Source of the DNA: Pardosa pseudoannulata
Taxonomy: Eukaryota > Arthropoda > Arachnida > Araneae > Lycosidae
Length of the DNA: 64,000 nt
Reading direction: 5' to 3'
Assembly (NCBI GenBank): GCA_032207245.1
Contig: CM063504.1
Span: 19,691,907 to 19,755,906, forward strand
Shown here: positions 35,174 through 45,323 of the stretch, piece after piece
How positions within the stretch are numbered: the stretch's first letter is position 1
How the letters are laid out: the number at the start of each line of letters is the position of its first letter
Translations under genes and position numbers: made by a program
Notes under the pieces: model-generated
What the model was told of the DNA's origin: nothing
The model's input: only the letters and a program-made list of their open reading frames with translations
Databases searched by the model: none

Positions 35174-35853
35174 ATCTCAATATTCTCATTTAACAGTAAA
35201 TAAACATGCTCAAGAGTAATTTTTTAAAAATAATTTTTGACAGAAAATTCTGATTTTTAAAATTTTACAATTTCTTCGATAACTTAGTTTTCCAGTTGCT
35301 GGACAGACACCATGTTAATATTAATATATATTGAATGTTAAATTATTAGTGAAGAATTTGTTGATAATTAAATGTTTACATTGGTTATAAGTCAGTATTT
35401 TGTCTATAAATAAAAATGCAAAAACGCAATATCATATATATTTAGTTATTATTACCTAACTTTTATATATATAAAAAAAAAATCTGTAAATTTACAAACC
35501 TTGCTGCAAAGTAAAATATTTCTGTTGTTAGTAATGTAAATAACTAATTAAAAGTTTGTTCTTATTCTGACAGTTTAAAGGGTTTGCATAAACAAGTAAC
35601 ACTACTAGGAATAAATAAAATAACTTTAAATTGAAAATGCATATGAAAAGCAAATTTAATTTTAAATAAGTGTAAATTGATTTTAGTTAAATTTAGAATT
35701 TTAATTGCTTTAAAGTGTTATAGAGATATATTTTATTTAATTATAGATCGTGCTAGAGTTAGAGTACAGATATCTGCAGCACATTCTGAACAAGATATTC
35801 AGCAAGCAGTTCAAGCTTTCCATTCAGTTACATCTGAGCTTGGTATTTTATAA
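20749..35853 (+). CDS. GCAT: Glycine C-acetyltransferase (2-amino-3-ketobutyrate CoA ligase), mitochondrial; 12 exons, complete
   Basis: The spliced product is 420 residues, close to the roughly 419 of the vertebrate enzyme. It is a PLP-dependent enzyme of the alpha-oxoamine synthase family that cleaves 2-amino-3-ketobutyrate with CoA to glycine and acetyl-CoA, the second step of threonine breakdown after threonine dehydrogenase. Exons join at 20749-20761, 21510-21739, 21891-21980, 23741-23960, 24459-24555, 26471-26557, 27081-27163, 27656-27765, 29831-29932, 32029-32104, 33023-33070 and 35747-35853; all introns are GT-AG and the frame stays open to TAA. Visible motifs are NNYLGLSSHPDV (about residues 75-86), [19 protein letters not shown] (D233, H236, cofactor binding) and STLGKALGG with K267 as the Schiff-base lysine. 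The first ~30 residues are rich in Ser, Arg and Lys with no acidic residue, as in a mitochondrial presequence. That favours the ATG at 20749 over an in-frame ATG at 21548. Identification rests on recalled family similarity. Confidence 0.96.
21333..21497 (+). repeat. 165-bp local duplication, upstream copy
   Basis: Lies in GCAT intron 1 and ends 12 bp before exon 2. It matches 22930-23094 with about 8 differences and no gaps. Confidence 0.9.
21510..21739 (+). CDS. GCAT: GCAT exon 2
   Basis: Residues 5-81: the rest of the mitochondrial presequence and the N-terminal segment ending in NNYLGLS. The acceptor is a T-tract ending TTTTTTTAG and the donor is GTAAGT. The 165 bp that end 12 bp before this exon are duplicated in intron 3. 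Confidence 0.93.
21891..21980 (+). CDS. GCAT: GCAT exon 3
   Basis: Residues 82-111, [20 protein letters not shown] and on to SVRFICGTQ, a strongly conserved block of the family. Phase 0 at both ends. Confidence 0.95.
22930..23094 (+). repeat. 165-bp local duplication, downstream copy
   Basis: Lies in GCAT intron 3, directly after a (TA)n tract at about 22870-22918. The copy stops before the T-tract and AG of the exon 2 acceptor, so it carries no exon. Confidence 0.9.
23741..23960 (+). CDS. GCAT: GCAT exon 4
   Basis: Residues 112 to the first base of codon 185. It carries [26 protein letters not shown] and [12 protein letters not shown], which lie in the PLP-binding large domain. Acceptor TTTTTTATAG, donor GTAAAG. 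Confidence 0.95.
24459..24555 (+). CDS. GCAT: GCAT exon 5
   Basis: From DLENKLQ to the first two bases of P217. Contains the conserved [14 protein letters not shown] block. A candidate MITE starts 43 bp downstream in the intron. Confidence 0.95.
24599..25198. mobile_element. Candidate non-autonomous DNA transposon in GCAT intron 5
   Basis: 600 bp with 14-bp inverted ends CCAGACATGCCAAC and CCAGTCATGCCAAC (one difference), flanked by TATT at 24595-24598 and 25199-25202. An A run lies inside at 24755-24784. No coding capacity. Confidence 0.4.
26471..26557 (+). CDS. GCAT: GCAT exon 6
   Basis: Residues 217 to part of 246. Carries [17 protein letters not shown]: Asp233 is expected to pair with the pyridine nitrogen of PLP and His236 with its ring hydroxyl, by homology to aminotransferase fold-type I enzymes. 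Confidence 0.95.
27081..27163 (+). CDS. GCAT: GCAT exon 7 (PLP lysine)
   Basis: Residues 246 to the first base of 274. Contains [15 protein letters not shown]267 is the residue that forms the internal aldimine with PLP. Confidence 0.95.
27656..27765 (+). CDS. GCAT: GCAT exon 8
   Basis: Residues 274-310, [20 protein letters not shown] and [15 protein letters not shown]. The following intron holds a 1.4-kb hAT-like element. Confidence 0.95.
28131..28217 (+). repeat. SINE fragment
   Basis: TTGCTGGTATGGATATTTAT, then CAGCTTTAAGCATTAT and GTCTCATTAGCC. Body only; the tRNA-like head is missing. Confidence 0.55.
28671..28778 (+). repeat. SINE fragment
   Basis: CAGCTTTAAGCATTAGGTCC and TAAACTGTAGCTTTCC, ending in AAACCAACCAAACC. 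Body only. Confidence 0.6.
29831..29932 (+). CDS. GCAT: GCAT exon 9
   Basis: Residues 311-344, [20 protein letters not shown] to KAAGLNVI. Phase 0 at both ends, donor GTAAGA. The 3' part of this exon and about 100 bp of following intron are copied at 30565-30716. Confidence 0.94.
29873..30034 (+). repeat. Source of the partial exon 9 duplication
   Basis: The last 60 bp of GCAT exon 9 and about 100 bp of following intron, copied at 30565-30716. Confidence 0.9.
30565..30716 (+). repeat. Partial duplicate of GCAT exon 9 and its donor
   Basis: Carries TTACAG, then 51 bp (30571-30621) reading [17 protein letters not shown] in frame, then GTAAGA. Relative to exon 9 it lacks the last ATT codon and has K to I and silent changes. 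Within exon 9 the TTACAG is coding sequence; here the same bases could act as a splice acceptor. Confidence 0.9.
32029..32104 (+). CDS. GCAT: GCAT exon 10
   Basis: Residues 345 to the first base of 370, [17 protein letters not shown] onward. Acceptor TCCTTTCAG, donor GTAAGT. Confidence 0.95.
32290..32600. other. GC-richer segment in GCAT intron 10, possible LTR-like remnant
   Basis: Differs in base composition from the surrounding intron. Contains AATAAA at 32513-32518 and GT-rich sequence before it. No paired copy or clear ends, so its nature is open. Confidence 0.2.
33023..33070 (+). CDS. GCAT: GCAT exon 11
   Basis: A 48-nt exon for [16 protein letters not shown]. The motif GFxYPVVPK is a hallmark of this enzyme. 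Donor GTAAGT. Confidence 0.95.
33649..34527 (+). mobile_element. Tigger/pogo-like deletion derivative, copy 2
   Basis: 879 bp in GCAT intron 11. Ends CAGTGGACTCCGCTTAATGT and, reversed, CAGTGAGCTCCACTTAATGT, with TA at 33647-33648 and 34528-34529. It is alignable end to end with 5272-6162, including the junction where the transposase N-terminus meets its C-terminus. The reading frame is more damaged than in copy 1. Confidence 0.75.
35122..35171. repeat. T50 homopolymer
   Basis: Fifty T in a row in GCAT intron 11, preceded by (CT)5. Length in the true genome is likely to vary. Confidence 0.9.
35747..35853 (+). CDS. GCAT: GCAT exon 12 (stop)
   Basis: Residues 386-420, [20 protein letters not shown] to the C-terminus SELGIL, then TAA at 35851-35853. 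The [11 protein letters not shown] block is the usual C-terminal signature. Confidence 0.95.
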
Positions 35854-35982
35854 GTGTGTACATTCTTTTTTTTTATTACCAGGTCAATTGGATACAACAC
35901 AATTGAAAGTTGTGATATTTTTAAAACACAGAATCTCATTTAAGTATATAACCTGCTGTTTTATAAAACCTCTCTAGTTTAA

Positions 35983-35988
35983 AATAAA
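35983..35988 (+). promoter_or_regulatory. Candidate GCAT polyadenylation signal
   Basis: AATAAA 130 bp after the stop codon. It is the first canonical hexamer downstream, but AATAAA is frequent by chance in DNA this AT-rich. Confidence 0.4.
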
Positions 35989-37200
35989 AATTTTAAAACC
36001 GGCTTTTTTGATGATATAAAAAAAGATGGGAAAAAACATCAGTACAGCTAAATTTTAAAGGCGAAGACCATGTTGTTTTTCTGATGGGAGAAGGAGATAT
36101 CTTTTTAATTAAACTGCATAGTTTGTCATCATTATGCTCTTAGAAGAGCATTAAATCCAGGCCATCTGACATTACACTAAATAACTTAAACACAATGAAA
36201 ATCCATTTTTCAAAATTAATGAAATGATTTCCCAAAAGCTCTTACTTGTAGAAAATAAGAGTGAAGGAAATTACTAACAAATGATGCTTCACAGCAAGCA
36301 CATTACTTCCAAATTAACAAGTTTATTCTAATTTTGACCCAGATCTTTTAAAAATAACAAACTAAAGCTTAAGCACTTTAAAGGTAAATTTATTCTAGCA
36401 AATCTTAATATCTTATGATTCTATTATGAATTTATTCTGTTATGTTTCTATTAAAAGTATAAATATACAAATTTAGTGTCCATAATGATGCCTTTAGTTT
36501 ATAATAAATAGTACAGAAGATTAAGTGTGAAACAAAAGATGTCATTTGCCTAGGGTTTTTATGTTAATTTATGTATGCCATTTGACATTAAATAAAAATG
36601 ACTTCTACACTAATTCTAAGTAGCATAAAATCAAACAGGACATTACAAACTGTGCAGAACATTTTTCTTTTTAGCTTTAACACATATTCATGGAAAACAA
36701 CATCTTGAACTTCATAGTCTTCAAACCAACAATTAAGCAATATCTTTGAAATACTGGAAACACTGTTATAAAAATTTTGCAGAAATTTTCCTACCACAAT
36801 ATCTATGTGTATGGTTTAACACTAATTTTGTTTTTGTTAAAATGCCAATAATATAAATACTCAATATTACCAGCCATTTACATTTCGATTCTATAAGTTA
36901 TTCTTGTAAAAGCCGAGCACATCAGTTTTGCCAAGGGCTTATAACATTGTAAGATGGAACTACTAGATTTACAATAAATTAAAATAGTAGGCTTATGCTC
37001 TGCTAGTTGTTTTAGTGATACAAACCTTACTTCACAAAAGGTTTTGAAGACACAATTTTTGTTGGATATTTTAATTGATTGATGGCGAAATAGCATCATT
37101 AAAAAAATTTATTTCTCCCTTGCTAAATATGCAACATATGATCTAGGTTTAGTTTAGAATGCTACAGTCTATTTTTTGCAACACGAAAGTTAGACTTGTA

Positions 37201-37296
37201 ACTACTGCTGAAAGTGAAACGTTCATGCCAACAGTAGGATTTGAATTGACAAAATATGATACCAAAGAGCTGTGCCCTATCCATTTAATCATCATT
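37201..37296 (-). repeat. tRNA-derived SINE fragment
   Basis: On the - strand: AAATGGATAGGGCACAGCTC, box B CAATTCAAATCC, then TACTGTTGGCATGAACG. Head and start of the body. Confidence 0.6.
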
Positions 37297-37654
37297 TAGT
37301 ACAAAAATGATCTAGCTCTTCTAGTTACAGATAAAGATTGAACTTTGATTTTAATTCCTTTTCACAGATCCAAATAGAAATGTAATTATCACTATACCTC
37401 ATTTATCTGTAAACACAAGATAATTAGATATATGTAGTACCTTAAAAAGTTTAAGCTAAAAGCCAGTATGGTTAATGCAAGCTTTTTCATGGTGCCATTT
37501 AAAAAGTCCCCTCCCCCTCCTAATGCAGCTGGCAATACAGGCACTATATGCATTTATGCCAATACAAGACTGTGAAACTTACCCATTTAGCACCACACAG
37601 AGAGCATGTGTAGCTTAAGGTATGCTATGGAGCGAGTAACATTACCCTTGTAGC

Positions 37655-37833
37655 GTCCTTGTAATTTAGATGCAGAAATCAAGCAGAGGTATTGTTTGAG
37701 AACTTGGAGTACATTGTGACCACAAACATATTTTACATACCTCAGTCACCTTATCGAACTTAGGCGGGCTTGAGCTCTGAATCCGTAACCTTTTAGTTAT
37801 GAGATCGTTGCCTTTTTCAACTGCGGCTCCTGC
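37655..37833 (-). repeat. Second dispersed repeat family (SINE-like), copy 1
   Basis: Contains GGTATTGTTTGAGAACTTGG, ACATTGTGACCA and CATACCTCA, matched at 51925-52075. On the - strand it starts GGCAGGAGCCGCAGTTG and has GGTTACGGATTC, weakly like tRNA boxes A and B. Confidence 0.4.
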
Positions 37834-40529
37834 CATTTAAAAAGTGAAAGGAAAAAAAGGGTGCTTTTTTATTTTCAACAGGCCTATATTTTCATACAAT
37901 TTAATTATTAAAATATTTTAGTTTTGCATTAATGAATATAAATATTAAATATATATAGAATGCTTTTAAAGCATTTAAAGTGGAAAAACTGTAAATTTAC
38001 ATTCCAGTGAACTTAACATAAAAAAAAGAGATGACTGAACAGTAAGATATAAAATTTTATTCAATAACATGCCTAATAATGCAGTGAACAGTATGCAGCC
38101 TTTTGTGAGTTTAAAATCATAGAACATGAAGTCATTTTGATAATTTTAAGGCACTTGGTGATGTCAGTTTAGCCTTAAATTTATCAAAGTGTCTTTTATC
38201 ACGTAACATACAAAGAGAAAAATATAACAGTTCTGCCTGAATACTGGATTATAAATAGTATAACAAAACATAACCATATTGTGCGCTAAGAACAGCATTA
38301 TTGCACTCTGCTGTATATTCATCAGTATGGGGAATAGAAATACAATTCTAGCATAAATTTGGATGGATGAATATAAAGTAGCTGGTATGTTTCTTTAAAC
38401 AAACTTAGAATCATTTCAAAACAATAGGGCAAAATTTCAAGAATGAAAATTCCCCCTATTCTGCTGCATTTGGCCAAAATACTGAATCTAAACCAAATTA
38501 TATACACATAATAAAAGCTTTAAATACTGTAATATCTCTCTTAACTTTTTAATCTGTATAATATTTGTGCATTGGTTTAAACCAATATGTCACAGTACAA
38601 GGAAATCATTCAAACAGTATCAATATTCTGGAGTTTTAAATTACATTTTCATTTATTGACATGTTTAGAAATGTTTTATACTCACAGCTTTAGCACTGTA
38701 AATCCTACTGTATCACTGCTTAATCCTGAATAAAGGACAAGCAAGTCTAATTTAATGTTAATGGATTATATGCACAAAAGCTCACCATAAAATAACAATA
38801 AAAACTGCTATTTTAATAAGAAACTTAAAGGGAAAATCCATAGAAGCATCTTAAAAACAATACATAAAATTACAGCTTCCCATAAAACTTTGTTGATTAT
38901 ATTTTCTATAATCAGATGGAATGGCTTTCTTTTCCAGGCATATCTTACAATAAATGTATTCCTAACACGATATCTCAGGAATAAGATTATACTTTTTTTT
39001 TTAAGAATACCTATATTAAATCTCATCTAAGATCAAAACTTTCAATTTTCCATAAAATGAAAATGATATGTATTTTATATTTAATTAGTTAAGTTTTTTG
39101 GGAAAATATTTTAGTTTTGATAAAATAGCATTTCTTACATTGTATTACTAGAAATCAGGTAATAAAAAATAGAAAGAAAATTGTATTCAGCTGTTTGGAT
39201 TTTCTTCTTGTTTAAGAAGTATTAACACAAAGATGTATTTGTCTTTAGTATGTAAAAAGTAAAACTGATGAAAAAGTGTACTCAAATACAAAGGGAGAAA
39301 ACACTCGATTTTTAAAATTTTAGAATATATTTTTTTCATTTACAAAAATTTTACTTTAAAATATAAAGTAAACAACTGTTATCACAAAGTATACATATCA
39401 CAACTATATACACAAACTATTTAGAAGATTAAAAACTGCTTAAGTGGAGCATTTCCAGACAAGCAAACTGCTGTACACATTAAATGTGTTTAACTCCTAA
39501 TGTTATGACTGTACTTTAAGTTATACAGACAACCCTTTCCAAGTGGATACACACACTGACAGACAGTGATTGAATAATAGTTTTCACAACAAGTGTAGAA
39601 ATTATTCCATATGAAAACATAAATGTAATAAACAATATTTTCAAATACCATATCTACTTGTATATAACATACAACCCTCCTTTTTACAAAGAAAAATGGT
39701 AAAAAATTATAACATGTCTAACTTGTATCTAAAGATTTAACAGACAAATAACTTTCCAGATTATAAACAGAGTGCTATGTAAACTCAATGAATCAAGCTC
39801 CAGTGTTGTTTCAGATTTAGTCTAAGGATGACGCTAGTCTTAACTCAGTCCTTGACTTTTGTCATCAGTTGCCTGATGTCATTGGGAAGCTTTCAGCTAC
39901 TACAAAAGTGATTGCAGATGTTGAAATTAAAAACTTTGTAGCCCAGCTTTTTATGAGATGTTAAACAAAGGATCGCTTTTTCTCTATTTCTCTTCATTCT
40001 GTAAGAAAAGAGTATTTTGTGACAGCAGGTGAATAAGGTGAAGCGATCTAGTTGCACTGCAGTATTTGAGTTACAAGTAATGCATTATATAACAGAAAAT
40101 AGGAACTGTGCTTCAAGTTTGAAATTTGACATTTGAACTGAATTAGTGTTACTACAAGCACTGCTGAATAAAATAAATGCAATACAGGTGCAGAATCAAT
40201 ACAGCTACTGAGTACGATTTTCTTCTTTTTATTTTTTTACTTGAACACCAGTCTATTTGTATATTGCATGATTAGAGATATCACTAAAAATTATTTTATA
40301 TATAATGCATGCTCTGAGTTTCTACCTTATATTTTTTAGAACAAGGTGTGTGCTATTAACAAGTAAATATGGTAAATTTTTAAACTCAGACAACTGTTAA
40401 ATGTAATGTAACTACCTTGCAATATAAGTAAAATTATATGATTATAAAAATCTGCTTTCTGGAGTTTTTCTTCTCAAATATGGCACTGAGAGAGAGAGAA
40501 ATAACTCTTTGACATTATGTTTAAAAAGT

Positions 40530-40561
40530 GTTTACTAAGTACTTAAACATACTTAGTAAAC
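40530..40561. repeat. Perfect 12-bp hairpin
   Basis: GTTTACTAAGTA and its exact inverse around an 8-nt loop. Confidence 0.85.
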
Positions 40562-41040
40562 TGCTGGTAATTATAAATTATAATAAATAAAGTTGTAAAA
40601 GACAAATGGTTTCAGATTACTTCCTACTTTTAAAACATCGTACTATTTTAGTATTATTTTAAAAACACATGCGGTTGTCATGTTTAAAAATCAATTTCTT
40701 AGTACTGAAGGATAAGTAGCACCAGCAGTAACAGGATAGCCACTTAATGGAAATATTGACCACTATATTTTCTTAAAATCAAAAGAATTGTTACATTGAC
40801 ACACTTAACTTCTACTAAATAGCCTTGAATAAAAAGTCTAATTGAAACAGTATTATCATTTTATGCATTAAATAAACTATACAAATTTTGATTGGTGGAC
40901 TTCTAAATCAAATTAATGGTATACCTACTTAATATATATATATATATAATTCTGTTTATGGGTATGATTAAAAATAATGGTAGTTAAATAGGACTAGTTA
41001 GGAGTGCTATGGACAATTTTTTTGAGAACACAAGCTTATC

Positions 41041-41128
41041 AAACTGAGACTTATTACTTAAAGCTAAATCTGAATGGTTACAAATATCCATGCCAACAGC
41101 TGCATTTGAAAGAGCAAACTCCAGTAAC
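41041..41128 (-). repeat. tRNA-derived SINE fragment
   Basis: On the - strand: TTTCAAATGCAGCTGTTGGC, ATGGATATTTGTAACC and TTTAAGTAATAAGTCTCA. It accounts for a 113-codon chance open frame here. Confidence 0.5.
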
Positions 41129-43147
41129 AAAACAAAGCAATGATAATTAGAATAAGAAAAAAAAATATGTGATGTATTATAGAGTCTTATGACTTGATTA
41201 TTTAGCTTTACTTTCATTTTCACTAGACTAAAATCGTAAAAAATTACAGTTAAATTACTTATGTATAACAAATATTTCCAAAAGGTAAAAACAATGACAG
41301 CCTTTTTACAAAGTTCTGAGAACAAAAAGGTAGTCCACTATATGAGAAAAATGGAGACAATACTTTCTAATAAGGTTAATAATTCTTAATTTCTACCTAA
41401 AACAGCTTCTGTGATTAAGTTGATAACACAATATAAAATTTCTATTTGTTATAATTATATTTTTGTTTTGCCTGATTGTTATTATACAACAAGGTTAAAA
41501 TACACTGAAGTTATTTAATAGAAAAAATAAAAATAAAACAAAAAACTAAATAGTACTGACAGTTTCCACTTAGAAAGGAATTACTCAAATGTCTAATTTA
41601 AACAAATAAGATGGAATGAAATAAAAATTTTAAAGATTATATAAAACAATAAAAATGAATAATAATATATAATAATTATACAATACAAATTCATTACTTA
41701 ATAGATGGCTGTAAACTTTGTAGACTTATGAATATTTGAAAATTTAGAAAATTCTGATACTTTTTCTCTTAAAACAACAAACAAGCTGCATAAACATATA
41801 CATAATGCTTTTAAGTACCTTAAAGAAACAATACATAGATACGCAATGCTATAAATTCCATGAAGTGAACATTTTATAAGTCTTATTGATATCCAAATAG
41901 AAAATAAGATATAATTCATTATTAGTTTATAAATCTTCACACAATCATGAGTAAAATACTATTGTAATTATAAAAACTTTAGAACTTTAATTACAATCAT
42001 GTAAAATATTTTCAAACTCTTACATTTTTTTTTTAAATCCTTTATTTATTTTTATGAGCAATTAGAAGTTATAGATCAATTCTAGGAGCATTAGAACTAT
42101 AAAACTCCCCTAGAAATTTTAGTTAACGAAAAAAGAAAAAAAATATAATTTTTTACAATGCCTTTCACTGTTTTCTTAGTTCATTATACCTGATAACTTC
42201 ATAAATATGTAGATTTAGCTGACTGTTAACTGGGAAAATATTTCACTCAATATCTTTTGTGATATGTTTATACAAAATACAATCAATAATGCAGTATTAT
42301 AAAATTAAACACCAGAAAAAAATACTGCAGTTTATTACTCAATAACTTTGAGTAAGCTTTTAAAAATTACTTCATACACAATGTAAAACTTACACATATG
42401 TATAAAATCGTAAAATTTCTTTTGCCAATTATTATTTCATGCTTTATGCAAGGTGTTAATAAATCCAATTACAAAGAAGTTTAAAATCCATTTAAATATT
42501 AAATTTGAAGTTTAAACTATGATTCCTTTAAAAAGTTTTCAATTGCATATATGCAATACTGTAACATCTTAGATAAAAAGTAAACAATCATTTCAATGAG
42601 AATAATTAAAAATGAGATAATATTAATTTACTCACACACTATTTTAAATAATGGAGAAGAGTAACAAATGAGTACAACTATATGACATCAAATTAGTATA
42701 TTATGCAAGTGATACAACAATAATAAAGACAAAGACAACTGAACACAGTTTAAGAGAGCTGGTGTATAATTTCACATAATATATACTTGTGAGCATATAG
42801 TATTAATTATATGCATACAAATACAACGGAGATAAGTTGGGGGATAAACTTATGTAATAATGAAATCTAAAGCTTATTTGTTACATATTAATACATACAT
42901 GCATGCATGTATATGTACATATATATGTGTGTGTGTGAATGTAAATCAAAATTCTAGTTTTACTTTACAATTTTTAACATTTAAAAATTTTACTAACTCA
43001 ATTAATTTGAGAAAATTTCTAAAAAAAAAAAGAGCTAATAAAGTAAATAAGAAATTGCCTTTGTTTAATTAGTATTAAAATAAAAATTAATAATTTTATT
43101 CAGTATTGAGAATTTGAAATACTTATGACATCTAATTCAATTTGTCA

Positions 43148-43210
43148 AGCTTGATATTTATCAAGCTTAAATAACATTATGTATTGTCCTTATTCAGGGA
43201 CAATACATAA
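43148..43210. repeat. Two adjacent perfect hairpins
   Basis: AAGCTTGATA and its inverse around TT at about 43148-43169. Then TTATGTATTGTCC (43177-43189) and its inverse (43198-43210) around an 8-nt loop. Confidence 0.8.
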
Positions 43211-43460
43211 CATTTTTTGCTTACTTTTCTTATTTATTATTTTCTACTACTAATTTAAATTTTGTTTGCTATTTAGAAAAACAAAGAGCTAGAAGATCTT
43301 AAATACATTAGGATATTTTATAATTAATATAGCAGTGGTCAAGACAAATTATTTAAAATAAAATTCAAACAGAAATGAGTGAATTATTGAGGAAAATTTA
43401 ATCAACACTATAATTTTTTTATGAATAAAAAGTAAGATTACAAATTTATCTGCAATAGTA

Positions 43461-43529
43461 AAATGTTTCTTTAAGTGACAGAAGCAGAGGATGACAAATC
43501 CTCTGCTTCTGTCACTTAAAGAAACATTT
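43461..43529. repeat. Perfect 31-bp inverted repeat with 7-nt loop
   Basis: Arms 43461-43491 and 43499-43529 are exact reverse complements (left arm begins AAATGTTTCTTTAAGTGACA). Loop TGACAAA. No element ends or target duplication around it. Confidence 0.95.
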
Positions 43530-45160
43530 ATAAATATGCTAATTTAAGAACCCATCTCCATTTATATGAGTAAATTTATGATATTGAATGAAATTAATAT
43601 ATTGAGATAAAACTCTTTATTTAAAATGCAAAATATTTTTTGGTAAAATGACAATATTAGGACAAGGTGGAGAGAGGAAACTCAACTTACCCCAAATATA
43701 ATTAAAAAAAAATATTTTAAAAATTTCTTTACTACCCCTTCCTTTTTTCTAGCATAAACATAAATCCTACCACTGTCATACTTTAACTTTACCATATGTA
43801 TCATGCATGCATGCATGCATACACACTCACACACACACACATATATATATAGTGGAAATTCACTTATCTAAATATTAGGGAGTAGGGACAATTCTTTATA
43901 TGTGAATAGTTGTTGTTTTTGCCTACAAAAACATGAAAACACTACTATGCTGTTTTTTAATAAATAAACATAGTTTATAGGTAAATGTGATATTTATATT
44001 AATATCTGTAAACTAGGAAAAAAAAGAATTGATTTCATCTATATTAAATACAGCAGGTTTCTGTATTCATTAAACACATACATAAATATGTGCATCGAAT
44101 ACTTTTTATAAAATAATTTTAAACTAAAATAATATTAAATGCTAAAAGAAATAGAAAACACAAAATCTCCTCTAGTTGAAGAACAATACTAATAAAAATT
44201 GTGTAAGGAAAAGGAAGAAAGGCATAGGGAGATGTTAATATGCATAGTACAAGTCTGTTCATGAAAACTTTTTGCTCCATTCTCACATCTAAATAAAATT
44301 TGTTTAAAATTTTTATGGAGGGGGTTGAACATTCTTTTATATATGTGAATGCTTCATATAACTGCATATTCATATAAGTAAAAATTTTATTATATAGGCC
44401 CTATGAGAGTTTCCCCAGAGAACTAGAACTTCATGTAACTAAATATTTCATATAAGTTAGTTTTGTATAAACGAGTTTACACTATATAGGTATATTATAA
44501 ATCAAAGAACAATTTTATGACAAAGTTATTAGTCATTTAAAACTAGAAGTTATATGAATAGCTGCCTTCCTACAGTAGACAAACATCTTTATAGTTTCAA
44601 ATAGGATTATTAAATATTGTTTATTGGACACAAGATTAAGAATGCCACTTTTGTACTTGCACTCAATTAATTGTACTGTCAAAATTAAATGCATACTAGT
44701 TAAGGTACACATTGTATAATGGACACCCCATATTAATAAAGCTATTTTAGTTGTTTTTTGCCAATAAAAATTGTACTGATAAAAGGAAAAGCAAAGTAAC
44801 ATTAATAGAATGGAAACAAAATTTAAAACTTCCTTTAATAATGCACAGTTTCATGTATTGATATGGCTTAGAGAAAAATTTAAAGTTATAGTTAAATAAC
44901 TTCGACAAAAATTAAGTAATTTACTTTCTTTTTGTATATGTGCATATATAAACAGCTTCATGATTTTTTTCCTAATGAAAACTACCACAATTTATGCAAA
45001 TATAAGTATAAAAGTAAAACATACGATATTTCTTAAATATCTTCATGATTGAAGAATGTTACTTTATTAATAGGCAAGTAGTTATGATCATATGAACTAA
45101 ACCAAAAGTCAGACTAATTACAGTTAAATCTAGTCATATAGTTTCATCTTGCATTAGATT

Positions 45161-45323
45161 GGTTGGTTTGTTCGCTCGGAGAGCTATGGTCTACTGTTTA
45201 GCTATGAGGGCTAATGAGACTAGGAGCTACTACTTAAAGCCAATTCCAAACATCCATGCTAGCAGTGGGATTCAAACCCATGAACTCCAGTATCAAAGAG
45301 CAAGGTCCCAACCATTCAGCCAT
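45161..45323 (-). repeat. tRNA-derived SINE copy
   Basis: Nearly full length. On the - strand: ATGGCTGAATGGTTGGGACC, box B GGTTTGAATCCC, CACTGCTAGCATGGATG, TTTAAGTAGTAGCTCC, GTCTCATTAGCC and a tail rich in AACC. Confidence 0.8.

Noticed and set aside
34920..35189. 89-codon - strand open frame starting with poly-Lys
   Set aside because: Its Lys run is the T50 homopolymer, and it lies in a GCAT intron with no domain.
40984..41325. 113-codon - strand open frame
   Set aside because: Part of it is a SINE fragment at 41041-41128, and the rest is AT-rich without motif.
42890..42940. Regulatory palindrome around CATGCATGCATG
   Set aside because: Simple alternating microsatellite sequence.
43461..43529. 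microRNA gene
   Set aside because: Perfect 31-bp arms with no bulges are unlike a typical animal miRNA precursor; without small-RNA data it is listed only as a hairpin.
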